Shown: positions 44,109 through 53,648 of the stretch, piece after piece
Numbering within the stretch: the stretch's first letter is position 1
Layout: every line of letters starts with the position of its first letter
From: Marinibaculum sp040216765
Lineage (GTDB): Bacteria; Pseudomonadota; Alphaproteobacteria; Ferrovibrionales; Ferrovibrionaceae
DNA length: 64,000 nucleotides
Assembly (NCBI GenBank): GCA_040216765.1
Contig: JAVJON010000032.1
Span: 62,001 to 126,000 of the forward strand
Direction: 5' to 3'
Translations under genes and position numbers: made by a program
Notes under the pieces: model-generated
What the model was told of the DNA's origin: nothing
Database searches by the model: none
Seen by the model: the letters and a program-made list of their open reading frames with translations, nothing else

Positions 44109-44493
44109 TGTGCAGCGGCGGCGACGTTCATGCCCCGGGGCGGCGGGAACCTGCCGCCCCGGTTGAACTGCTTGGCTTGATGGGGTAGTGCAGCGGGCTT
44201 ACATGATCGGCGGCGGGTCCGGTATCCGTCGCGCCCTGCCGAAAGTTCGGGCTGGCTGAGGGCTGGATGGCGCGGATCGCCGGCCAGCCGTTCGCATGCG
44301 GCCATCCGGCGACGGGGCGTCGATCCGGGATCCCGGGTTTCCCCGGGTGGGCCGGTTCGCCGGGCTGGCCTTGCCGGGCCGGAGGCCGCTGCTCGCCGGC
44401 CGCATCACCGCGTCGAGAGTGAGAATTTTGTCGGAGCGCACGGCCCGCAGGCCGGGGCGCTGCCGCTAGGGGGACAGAGGAGGTTTCCTGGAA
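44062..44493. other. Intergenic region upstream of groEL
   Basis: These 432 bases hold the stop-codon repeat, several short GC palindromes (for example CCGGGATCCCGG near 44327) and no supportable gene. No groES frame is present. The CIRCE/HrcA element (TTAGCACTC-N9-GAGTGCTAA) expected before heat-shock groE operons is absent, and no clear sigma-32 promoter is seen. A weak sigma-70-like pair, TTGATG (44177-44182) and TACATG (44200-44205) with 17 nt between, is possible. Confidence 0.5.
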
Positions 44494-46128
<1,635 letters not shown>

Positions 46129-46191
46129 TCCGGCGCCCGGGGACAGGACCGGTCGGCCGGCCGCAATGCCGGTGCCGACCGGTCGCGATGC

Positions 46192-46229
46192 AAGGGCCGG
46201 CAGGCCGCGCGGGCGGCCTGCCGGCCCTT
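46192..46229 (+). terminator. Strong hairpin terminator after groEL
   Basis: A perfect 17-bp stem joins 46192-46208 (AAGGGCCGGCAGGCCGC) to 46213-46229 with the 4-base loop GCGG, 64 nt after the groEL stop. A weaker inverted repeat (GACCGGTCGGC...) precedes it from about 46147. No long T-tract follows, but stem strength makes termination likely. Confidence 0.75.
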
Positions 46230-46367
46230 GTCATGTCCGGAAGCGTCATGGCGCGGCAATGCCCCGCATGGCGGCGCGACTTGTTTCCGGCCGGCGGCAG
46301 TGACATCTCTGGAAGGCGCCCGCCACCCGGTCGGGCCAATGGCTGAGGCGAGGGTCGAGGTGGGACG

Positions 46368-47468
46368 GTGCGGCGCATGAGATCGCGCGCTTGGCAATAT
46401 CTGGCGATCTGGGCCCTTCTGGTGGCCAGCCTGTGGATCGGCGACCGCTTCATCCGCAGCGTCTGGCTGACCGCGGACGAGCCGCGCCTGGTCAGCCCGC
46501 GCGGCGCGCTCTCCGACCTGGAACAGCACAATATCGCGCTGTTCCGGCAGTCCGGCCCGTCGGTGGTGGCGATCACCGCGACCGGTGCGCGGGCCGGCAC
46601 GCGCGGCGCCGGGTCGGGCTTTGTCTGGGATGGCGCCGGCCATGTGGTGACCAACGCCCATGTCGTCGAAGGCGCCCGCCAGGTCTGGGTCCGCTTCGGC
46701 GATGGCGAGGTGGTCGGCGCCAATGTGGTCGGCGTGGCGCAGGACCATGACCTGGCGGTGATCCGCCTGGACGAGAACCGGCTGGACCTGCGGCCGATCC
46801 CGATCGGCTCGACCGCGGATCTGCAGGTCGGCCAGTCGGTCTATGCCATCGGCAACCCCTTCGGCCTGCCGCGCAGCCTGACGACCGGCATCATCTCGGC
46901 GCTGGACCGGGAGATCGTGACCAGCACGGGCCGCGAGGTGGCTGGCGTGATCCAGACCGACGCGGCGATCAATCCGGGCAATTCCGGCGGGCCGCTGATC
47001 GATTCGGCGGGGCGCCTGATCGGCGTGAACACCGCGATCGTGTCCGGCAGCGGGGGATTCTCGGGGGTCGGCTTCGCGGTCCCGGTCGACATCGTCAACC
47101 GGATCGTCCCGGCGCTGATCCGCGACGGGCGGGTCGCCCGGCCGGGCATCGGCATCGCCGTCGCCAATGCCGGCGATGCACTGCCGCCCGGCCTGCGCGC
47201 CGGAACCGCGCCGACCGGCGGGATCGTGGTGGCCCAGGTCTTTCCGGACACGCCGGCGGCACGCGCCGGCCTGCAGGGCCTGGCCGAACGCGGCGGCGTC
47301 CTGGCCGACGTGATCACCGAGGTCGATGGCCGCGCGGTCCATTCCCTGGCCGAATTGGCCCGGGAACTGGCCCGCGCCGGCGTCGGCCAGCAGGTCGAGC
47401 TGACCGTCGAGCGCGACGGCAGCCGGCGCTCGGTGCCGGTCGAGGTCGTCGATATCGGGCGCAGCTAG
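46368..47468 (+). CDS. HtrA/DegP-type trypsin-like serine protease with PDZ domain
   Basis: The 366-residue protein starts with an N-terminal hydrophobic anchor (YLAIWALLVASLWIGDRFI, about residues 11-29), so it is probably tethered in the inner membrane facing the periplasm, as DegS. The protease domain has the full triad: His98 (VTNAHVVEG), Asp128 (DHDLAVI) and Ser206 (GNSGGPL). One PDZ-like domain follows (about residues 260-360, with GIVVAQVFPDTPAARAGL). It likely degrades misfolded or signal proteins. GTG 46368 follows GAGGTGGG; ATG 46377 is an alternative. Confidence 0.92.
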   Translation: MRRMRSRAWQYLAIWALLVASLWIGDRFIRSVWLTADEPRLVSPRGALSDLEQHNIALFRQSGPSVVAITATGARAGTRGAGSGFVWDGAGHVVTNAHVVEGARQVWVRFGDGEVVGANVVGVAQDHDLAVIRLDENRLDLRPIPIGSTADLQVGQSVYAIGNPFGLPRSLTTGIISALDREIVTSTGREVAGVIQTDAAINPGNSGGPLIDSAGRLIGVNTAIVSGSGGFSGVGFAVPVDIVNRIVPALIRDGRVARPGIGIAVANAGDALPPGLRAGTAPTGGIVVAQVFPDTPAARAGLQGLAERGGVLADVITEVDGRAVHSLAELARELARAGVGQQVELTVERDGSRRSVPVEVVDIGRS

Positions 47469-47497
47469 GGTCCCGCTCGCATCTTCCCGACAGCCGC

Positions 47498-47965
47498 TCA
47501 GGCCCCGTCCCGGCAGCGGTACATGCCCATGCCGCGGCTGCTCATCACCACCTCGTCCTGCTGGTTCAGGACCTCCGACTTCTGGAAGACGATGCCACGG
47601 TCGGGCTTGCTGGCGGAGCGGCGCGTTTTCTCCACCGTCACCCGCACGCGCAGGCTGTCGCCGGGGCGGACCGGCCGGTGCCAGCGGACCTCGTCGACCC
47701 CGGGCGAGCCCATCGAGGCCCGGGGCGAGATCCAGTTCTGCACCAGCAGGCGCATCATCACGCAGGTGGTATGCCAGCCGGAGGCGATCAGGCCGCCATA
47801 GTTGGAGGCTGCGGCCGCCTGCGGGTCGGTGTGGAAGCCTTGCGGGTCCCATTGCCGGGCAAAGGCGATGATCTCGGTCTCGGTCATCGTATAGCTGCCG
47901 AACTCATGCACCTCGCCGGGCATGTAATCCTCGAAGAACCGTTCCTTCGGCGGAACGTCTGCCAT
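47498..47965 (-). CDS. MaoC-like (R)-specific enoyl-CoA hydratase family protein
   Basis: This 155-residue single hot-dog-fold protein has FARQWDPQGFHTDPQAA (about residues 35-51), the hydratase-2 motif with Asp and His, then YGGLIASGWHTTCVMMRL and VRWHRPVRPGDSLRVRV. Such proteins hydrate enoyl-CoA to (R)-3-hydroxyacyl-CoA or act on related thioesters such as mesaconyl-CoA. GAGG precedes ATG 47965. It stands alone on the minus strand, convergent with the htrA-type gene. Confidence 0.92.
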   Translation of the reverse strand: MADVPPKERFFEDYMPGEVHEFGSYTMTETEIIAFARQWDPQGFHTDPQAAAASNYGGLIASGWHTTCVMMRLLVQNWISPRASMGSPGVDEVRWHRPVRPGDSLRVRVTVEKTRRSASKPDRGIVFQKSEVLNQQDEVVMSSRGMGMYRCRDGA

Positions 47966-48188
47966 GGGCGACCTCGTGTCGGAAGGGGGCGGGACGGGCG
48001 GGTGCCGGTCCTGTCGCAGAAGCCGCCCATCGTAGAAGCCGCGCCGCCGGCCCGTCATCGGAGAAGTGCCTGGGCGGAGAAACCTGCTAAGCTTTTCGTA
48101 ACATCTATCGTTGTATGCATCACGCTGGCCCATGCACCGGCGTCACAGCTGTCAATGCGCCGGCTGTCGGTATGTAGAGATTGCGTCG

Positions 48189-49469
48189 ATGAACGTGGCA
48201 CAGCGCCTCGAACTGGATCCGCAGAAGCTGCAGGAAATGCTTGTCAGGCACCGCCGGTGGCTGCAGCGGACCAATGGCGGTGTGCGCCTCGACCTGTCCG
48301 GCGCCGATCTTCGCGGCGCCGATCTGAGCGGCGCGGTGCTGAAGTCGGCAAAGCTGTCAGGCACGAATTTCGCCCGCGCGATCATGATCGGCACCGACCT
48401 GCAGGACTGCGACCTGTTCGCCGCCAACCTGGATCGCGCCGATCTCAGCCATGCCAATCTGGAGAATGCCGACCTGCGCGGCGCCTTCATGCGGGGCTGC
48501 CGCCTGAACGGCGCCAACATGCGCGGCGTCGACCTGCGCGGCGGGGCGTTGATGACGGCCCCCAACAAGGGCGACGCGCTGTCCTCGGCCTATGGCTCCA
48601 AGCCGAACACCAAGGGCGCCGACCTGACCAAGGCGCGAATGCGCAATGTCGACTGCTCCGAAGCCCATATGGAAGGGGCGAACCTGTCGGCCGCGCGGCT
48701 GGAGAATGCGAATTTCCGGAACTCCGACATGCGCCGCTGCGACCTCAGCGGGTCGCATCTGAACGGTGCCGACCTGCGCGGCGCCAATCTGGAGAAATCG
48801 GCGGTGGACGGCGCAACCTTCGAAGGCGCCGACCTGGAGGGGGCGAAGCTGGAAGGCGTCGACCTGCGCGAGGCCAACCTGCAGGGCGCGCGGCTGTTCA
48901 GGGACCAGGACGCCTACAGCAAGGAGGTCAAGGACGCCTTCAAGCAGCATGCCCTGTGGATCGAGACCGACGGCGCCAAGGGCGAACGCCTGAACCTGAA
49001 GGGCGCGGACATGAGCCGCATCGACCTGCGCGGCGCCAACCTCTCCGCCGGCAGCATGAAGGACTGCATCCTGGAGGGCGCGAACCTGGAAGGCGCGCGC
49101 CTGGTGATGACCGACCTGTCCGGCGCCCGGCTGAGCGGCGCGCGCCTGCTGAAGGCGAACATGAACGGCGTCAACCTGACCGATGCGGTGCTGAACGGCG
49201 CGGACCTGCGGGGCGTCTCGCTGGACCCGGTGGAGCTGCTGGGCCCCGACGGCAAGGCGACCGGCCGGCAATGGTCCGCCAGCCTGGCCGGCGCGATGCT
49301 GCAGAAGGCCAACCTGGCCTATGCCCGGATGCGGCGCTGCAACCTGGTCGATACCGATTTCACCAATGCCAACCTGGCCCGCGCCGACCTGCGCGGCGCC
49401 CGGCTCGACGACACGATCTTCAAGGGCGCGGTGGTCAAGGACGCAAAGATTCCCAAGCCGGAGGAGTGA
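48189..49469 (+). CDS. Pentapeptide-repeat protein
   Basis: The 426 residues are dominated by A(D/N)LxG-type pentapeptides (GADLRGADLSGAVL; HANLENADLRGAF; GADLEGAKLEGVDL), predicted to form a right-handed quadrilateral beta-helix. An N-terminal helical lead (DPQKLQEMLVRHRRWLQ) precedes it. Three breaks interrupt the repeats: around NKGDALSSAYGSKPNT, RDQDAYSKEVKDAFKQHALWI and PVELLGPDGKATGRQWS. Some such proteins mimic DNA and protect gyrase; nothing here shows that role. No signal peptide is seen. ATG 48189 is chosen over a TTG start at 48111. Confidence 0.92.
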   Translation: MNVAQRLELDPQKLQEMLVRHRRWLQRTNGGVRLDLSGADLRGADLSGAVLKSAKLSGTNFARAIMIGTDLQDCDLFAANLDRADLSHANLENADLRGAFMRGCRLNGANMRGVDLRGGALMTAPNKGDALSSAYGSKPNTKGADLTKARMRNVDCSEAHMEGANLSAARLENANFRNSDMRRCDLSGSHLNGADLRGANLEKSAVDGATFEGADLEGAKLEGVDLREANLQGARLFRDQDAYSKEVKDAFKQHALWIETDGAKGERLNLKGADMSRIDLRGANLSAGSMKDCILEGANLEGARLVMTDLSGARLSGARLLKANMNGVNLTDAVLNGADLRGVSLDPVELLGPDGKATGRQWSASLAGAMLQKANLAYARMRRCNLVDTDFTNANLARADLRGARLDDTIFKGAVVKDAKIPKPEE

Positions 49470-50158
49470 CCGGGCGCCCGGCAGGCCTCGCCCTCCGCGC
49501 CCGCCCATCCTCCCGCGTCATCCTCGGGTCGCGCCCACTGGTGTCCGGTTGAGCATGGCCGGCATTCGCTCAAGGCCGCGACTTTACCGGGCTTGCGGGG
49601 TCAAGCGTTGACACTGGAGACGGATGTCCTTGCGTCCCCCCAATCGTCACCACCGCGCTCGTCGCGGTGGTCCATGGTGCCGCCAGGTTCAATAATGGCC
49701 TGATCTTATTGAGGTGCGGCGCGATGGGTTGCCGGGCATCGCCCGGCGACCGGGACAAGCCCGCGCATGACGAAGCCATAAAACGCATGAGGCCGGAGAA
49801 CAGCACTTAACCGGACAGCCGTGGGTCGCGCCCGGCGGTGACGAGATGGGGAGAACAGCTGCCGGATCCCCGTCCCGGTTCAGCGCGTTCCGTGAGAAGG
49901 CCAGACGGTGCAGGGACCTCCGGCCAAGCAGCCGCAGTGGAACCGGACAGCAGTGGGTCGAGCCCGAGGATGACGGGGCAGGGGGGCGGCGCCACCCCCG
50001 GGGGGATGATACCTGCGCCGCCGTGCCCACCGCCTGGCGGCCCCGCGCCGTGCCCGCAGCGGCAAATCCCTGTCACCGGTCCGAGCCTTCTGTCTGGCGG
50101 GCCTTCCGTCAGGCGGGCCTTCCTTCACAGTCGCCCAGCCGCCGCCTGCGCCGTCTGT
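49470..50158. repeat. Non-coding, repeat-rich mosaic between convergent genes
   Basis: These 689 bases separate two convergent genes and show no credible gene. They contain an element starting AACCGGACA and running through GTGGGTCG to GCCCGAGGATGACG, present as direct copies at about 49809-49850 and 49941-49976 and as an inverted copy at about 49512-49552; a hairpin at 49649-49671; a second at 49731-49747 (GCCGGGC-ATC-GCCCGGC); and the 49853-49975 repeat shared with 20291-20409. This resembles REP/mosaic intergenic elements of GC-rich proteobacteria and may also stop transcription from both sides. Confidence 0.75.
49649..49671. terminator. Perfect 9-bp hairpin in the repeat mosaic
   Basis: ACCACCGCG (49649-49657) pairs with CGCGGTGGT (49663-49671) around CTCGT. 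It lies 180 nt after the pentapeptide-repeat gene and could end transcription from either side, or be part of a mobile intergenic repeat. There is no T-run. Confidence 0.45.
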
Positions 50159-50926
50159 CTACCCTCCGGACAGGCGGAAATCGTCGATCGCGCCCTGTGG
50201 CGCCTTGGCATAGAAACCGCTGCGGCCGGCGGCGATGCCCGTCAACCGGTGCATGTCCACGGCCATTTCCGCCGTCTTGACGGTCGCCGCCAGTCCCTCC
50301 AGCACGGTTGCCCCGTCCACCTGGAAGGGCTGCATCCCGGCGAACAGGAGCATCGGCAGCCCGCCGGCGGGGATCAGCACGTCGGCACCGGCCGCCACCA
50401 GCGGGCGGACCTGTTCCATGAACTCCCGGCGCACCGTCTCGCGCGCCGCCGGATCGGCAAAGGCGGCCATGAAGCGGCCGACATCGGCGTCGATCGCGGC
50501 AACGCCGGCGCAGCGCCGCTCCAGTCCATGGGCGGCGATCTGCATCTCGTGCCAGGCCAGGAACACCGGATTGATCGTCACCAGGCCGAATTTCAGGCCC
50601 ATGGAACAGGCCCAGAGCATGCTGGCCTCGCCCAGGCCGATGACGGGGATCTCCAGGGCGCCGCGGCATTCCCGCAGGCCGGGTTCCTGGAAATGGCCGA
50701 TGACGACTGCGTCGTAGCCGGCGTCCTGGGCGTCCAGCGCGTTGCGGATGCAGCTTTCCGCACAGCGGAACTCGGTCAGCGCGTGGAAATGCCGGTCCGG
50801 CGGGGTGATGCCGTGAATGTCGATGACGGTCTCGGGCCGCTTCAGCGCGTCCAGCCGGTCCCGGAGCCGCTCGAAATAGGGCCGGTGCTCGTCGACATCG
50901 ATGAAACTCTGGTACCAGATCCGCAT
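50159..50926 (-). CDS. Asp/Glu/hydantoin racemase-fold protein lacking the catalytic cysteines
   Basis: This 255-residue protein has the racemase-like opening RIWYQSFIDVDEHRPYFERL, AVVIGHFQEPGLRECRGALEIPVIGLGEAS, and FGLVTINPVFL. In hydantoin and Asp/Glu racemases the first catalytic Cys lies in a G-C-F-x-D-P motif; here it reads GHFQEP with His. The second Cys region reads LIPAGGLP with none. A two-Cys racemase mechanism is therefore unlikely. ATG 50926 follows AGGG at about 9 nt. It lies 44 nt downstream of an uncharacterised gene on the same strand, probably one transcript. Confidence 0.78.
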   Translation of the reverse strand: MRIWYQSFIDVDEHRPYFERLRDRLDALKRPETVIDIHGITPPDRHFHALTEFRCAESCIRNALDAQDAGYDAVVIGHFQEPGLRECRGALEIPVIGLGEASMLWACSMGLKFGLVTINPVFLAWHEMQIAAHGLERRCAGVAAIDADVGRFMAAFADPAARETVRREFMEQVRPLVAAGADVLIPAGGLPMLLFAGMQPFQVDGATVLEGLAATVKTAEMAVDMHRLTGIAAGRSGFYAKAPQGAIDDFRLSGG

Positions 50927-50970
50927 CGCGATGCCCTGCGCCTCGTTGTTCCTGTCCGGCCCGGGGGGGC

Positions 50971-52173
50971 TCAGCCCTCCTGTTCGCGCAGGCGGCGCAG
51001 GCGCTCCTTGAAGCCGTCGCGCAGCGCCAGGCGATAGGTCATCGGGGCGCTGGGGGTCAGGTTCTCCTCCAGTTCCATGGTCGCCTTCCATTCGCGGGTC
51101 GGTTCCTTGCGCATCAGCGGCGCGCGGCCCTCCACCTCGCCGATGATCCGCAGCCAGAGCGAATTGCGCGCCTGCTCCAGCCGGGTATCGCGGAGCAGGT
51201 TGCTGAGGTCGCTCGCCGCGGGATTGGGGACCGGCGGCTCGTAGCTGCCGGTCGCCAGGTCGGCCATGGCATCGATCGCGGAAAACAGGCTCGGCTGGCT
51301 GCCCAGAAGTTCGACGATCACCGAGGGGAAGTCGAGGCACCCCGCCAGCAACTCGTCGAGGATGCCGAGCGGCTGGCGTTCCATCGCCAGGGTGACGTTC
51401 TTGCGCACGAAGTCGATCCGGGCGAAATGGGACCGCGACCCGCGCATCGCCCGGGCGACCGCGTGCAGGCAGAAATAGCGGATCTCGCCCTGGGTCTCGA
51501 AGCGGGCCTGGGCGGCCTCGTACAAGGCGTGGAAATCGTCGTTGACCAGTTCCGGGCGGTTCCGCTCGGAGGCGGCATCCCGGCTCCAGCTGATCGCCGT
51601 GCGCAGCAGGTCCTGCAGGATCTCCGCCCGCTCCCGCGCCGACAAACGGCCTTCCAGCGCCTGCTTGCGTGCGACCAGGTGGATCGCGGCGCCGACCAGC
51701 GGGTAATGCAGGTCGACCATCTTGAACAGCCAGGGCGAATGCAGCGTCTCCAGCGCACTGAGCGATTCCTCCTCGAAGAAGTCGCGCAGCACCAGGTTCA
51801 GCACCCGGCAGGACGTGCGGCTCGACAGGTCGTCGAAGCTGTCGCAGGGCGGCGGCTGCTCCTTCACGTCGCGGGCGGTCAGGACCTTTTCCCGCTCCTC
51901 CGCGACCTCGTTGAAGATCTCGGTCTGCATCCCTTCGCCCCCGCCGGAGCGGGCGCGCTCGCGCAGCACCTTGATGGCCTCGTACTTGCCGGTGGCAAGC
52001 ATCTTCTTGGCCTGGGCGATCAGCCGCTTCTCGACCGCGTCGACGTCGGACTTGTTGAAGATGCCGCCCTTGCGCATCTCGTCGGGCTCGTGCGCGGCCT
52101 CGATGCGCCAGCGCCCCTCGACCAGGACGTGGGTCTCGTAGGTGAATTTTCGGGCCTTGAGGAAATCGGCCAT
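50971..52173 (-). CDS. Uncharacterised 400-residue alpha-helical protein
   Basis: I do not recognise this protein. It starts MADFLKARKFTYETHVLVEGRWRIEA, continues with a charged segment (SDVDAVEKRLIAQAKKMLATGKYEAIKVLRERA) and long mostly helical stretches without membrane segments, signal peptide or evident metal motif. The N-terminal 80 residues look like a small beta/alpha module, the rest like helical repeats (ILQDLLRTAISWSRDAA; RIDFVRKNVTLAMERQPLGILDELLAGCLDFPSVI). AGGGGG lies close to ATG 52173. It precedes the racemase-fold gene by 44 nt. Confidence 0.75.
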   Translation of the reverse strand: MADFLKARKFTYETHVLVEGRWRIEAAHEPDEMRKGGIFNKSDVDAVEKRLIAQAKKMLATGKYEAIKVLRERARSGGGEGMQTEIFNEVAEEREKVLTARDVKEQPPPCDSFDDLSSRTSCRVLNLVLRDFFEEESLSALETLHSPWLFKMVDLHYPLVGAAIHLVARKQALEGRLSARERAEILQDLLRTAISWSRDAASERNRPELVNDDFHALYEAAQARFETQGEIRYFCLHAVARAMRGSRSHFARIDFVRKNVTLAMERQPLGILDELLAGCLDFPSVIVELLGSQPSLFSAIDAMADLATGSYEPPVPNPAASDLSNLLRDTRLEQARNSLWLRIIGEVEGRAPLMRKEPTREWKATMELEENLTPSAPMTYRLALRDGFKERLRRLREQEG

Positions 52174-52510
52174 GGTCCCCCTGCTGCGGTCTGTCCCTCA
52201 CGGCATCGGCGTGGCGGCGCGGCTGCGCCGGGGGCGCGCGACCGGGATCGCGCTGCGCCTTGTCCGATGCCAGTGTCAAATATTGAAGCGCGTTCGGCAA
52301 AACCTCAATCGGTGCCGCAAATGGCCATGAAAGTCCGGCCGGCCCTGCACGCGGTGGCGATTGTTCTGCGGCGGCATGCGGCCGACCTTTTCTTTCCTCC
52401 CCGGCTGTCTCTCTCCCGCCCCGCCTGTCCCGGGGCCCGGCGCGGCACGCGGCCGTTGCCGGCGCAGCCTGTGTCTTTCATGGCGCGCCCGCGGCTAGTA
52501 TATCACTGCA
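52174..52510. other. Divergent intergenic region before the NTF2-like gene
   Basis: These 337 bases must hold promoters for the minus-strand uncharacterised gene and the plus-strand NTF2-like gene. The AT-richest part is around 52272-52320 (GTGTCAAATATTGAAG), where a minus-strand TTGACA occurs without a good -10 partner. No RNA gene, repeat or coding sequence is evident. Confidence 0.45.
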
Positions 52511-52915
52511 ATGCACGATCTGGATGCCGTTCTGACCGCCAACGACAGCTTCTATCGGGCCTTCGCCGAAAACGACATGCCGGCGATGGAGGCCCTTTGG
52601 GCCGAACGCAGCCCGGTCGCCTGCATTCATCCGGGCTGGCCGCCGCTCAGCGGGCGGGCGGACGTGCTGGAAAGCTGGCGCCGCATCCTGTCCAACCCGG
52701 GGCAGGACGCGCCTTCCTGCACGGCGCCGGAAGCCCTGCTGTTCGGCGATATGGCCCTGGTCCTCTGCTTCGAGGAGATCGCCGGCCAGGTTCTGGTGGC
52801 CAGCAATTATTTCATCCAGGAGGCCGGCCGCTGGCGGCTGGTGCATCACCAGTCCGGCCCGGTCAACGAGGCGCCGCGCGCTCCGCCGCCGCCGCCGCGC
52901 CAGTCGCTCCATTGA
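52511..52915 (+). CDS. NTF2/SnoaL-like protein
   Basis: The 134-residue protein has a cone-shaped NTF2-like layout: a helical start AVLTANDSFYRAFAENDMPAMEALWAE, then SPVACIHPGWPPLSGRADVLESWRRIL and SNYFIQEAGRWRLVHHQSGP. This is the SnoaL/ketosteroid-isomerase-like type often found as small stand-alone proteins; its ligand or reaction is unknown. A Pro-rich tail follows. ATG 52511 lacks a strong ribosome-binding site. A CDP-alcohol phosphatidyltransferase gene starts about 75 nt downstream. Confidence 0.85.
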   Translation: MHDLDAVLTANDSFYRAFAENDMPAMEALWAERSPVACIHPGWPPLSGRADVLESWRRILSNPGQDAPSCTAPEALLFGDMALVLCFEEIAGQVLVASNYFIQEAGRWRLVHHQSGPVNEAPRAPPPPPRQSLH

Positions 52916-52988
52916 CCCTGGCCCGGGCCCGGATGCGGCGCCTGCGGGCCGGTACCCTGTGCGTGCGGCAGGGCCGCCGGTCGGGACG

Positions 52989-53648
52989 ATGCTCGACCCG
53001 CTGATGCGGCGCATCGTCGACCCGCCGTTGCGCCGCGCCGCCGGCTTCGTCGCAGGGCGGGGAATCTCCGCGGACATGGTGACCCTGGCGGCCTTCGCGC
53101 TGGGGCTGGCCGCCGCGGCCTGCGTTGCGGCGGGCTGGTTCTGGGCTGCCCTGGCCCTGCTGCTGCTCAACCGCCTGGGGGACGGGCTGGACGGGGCGGT
53201 CGCGCGGCTGGGAACGCCGACCGATCGGGGCGCCTATCTCGACATCGTCCTGGATTTCGTCTTCTACGCCCTGATGGCGCTGGGCTTTGCCCTTGCTGCG
53301 CCGGAGAACGCCCAGGCCGCGTCCTTCCTGCTTGCGGCCTTCATGGGCACCGCGGCAAGTTTCCTCGCCTATGCGATCCTGGCCGGCAAGCGCGGCCTGT
53401 CGACCGACCGGCGCGGGCGGAAGTCGTTCTTCCATCTGGGCGGGCTGACCGAGGGGACGGAGACCATCGGATTCCTGGTGCTGGCCTGCCTTCTGCCGCA
53501 GTATTTCGCGCTGTTCGCCTGGATCTTCGGCACGGCCTGCTGGCTGACGACGGGCAGCCGCGTGCTGGCCGGCTGGCGGGATTTCCGCGAGCCGGCGCCG
53601 GCGGCAGCGGCGGCTGCGGAGCCGCGGCGGACACGGACGGATGGATGA
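52989..53648 (+). CDS. CDP-alcohol phosphatidyltransferase family membrane enzyme
   Basis: The 219-residue integral membrane protein has the complete family motif DGLDGAVARL followed eight residues later by GAYLDIVLD, whose Asp residues bind metal and catalyse transfer of a phosphoalcohol to CDP-diacylglycerol or a similar donor. About six hydrophobic helices surround it. Its precise product (phosphatidylglycerol phosphate, cardiolipin, inositol lipid or other) cannot be told. The start is taken as ATG 52989; GTG 52959 is an in-frame alternative. Its stop overlaps the next gene's start. Confidence 0.9.
   Translation: MLDPLMRRIVDPPLRRAAGFVAGRGISADMVTLAAFALGLAAAACVAAGWFWAALALLLLNRLGDGLDGAVARLGTPTDRGAYLDIVLDFVFYALMALGFALAAPENAQAASFLLAAFMGTAASFLAYAILAGKRGLSTDRRGRKSFFHLGGLTEGTETIGFLVLACLLPQYFALFAWIFGTACWLTTGSRVLAGWRDFREPAPAAAAAAEPRRTRTDG

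Noticed and set aside
44062..44493. A groES gene or CIRCE element before groEL
   Set aside because: No frame with GroES motifs and no inverted repeat of the TTAGCACTC type was found.
52261..52330. A promoter around the minus-strand TTGACA near 52273
   Set aside because: No acceptable -10 box at 16-18 nt, so it is not listed as a feature.
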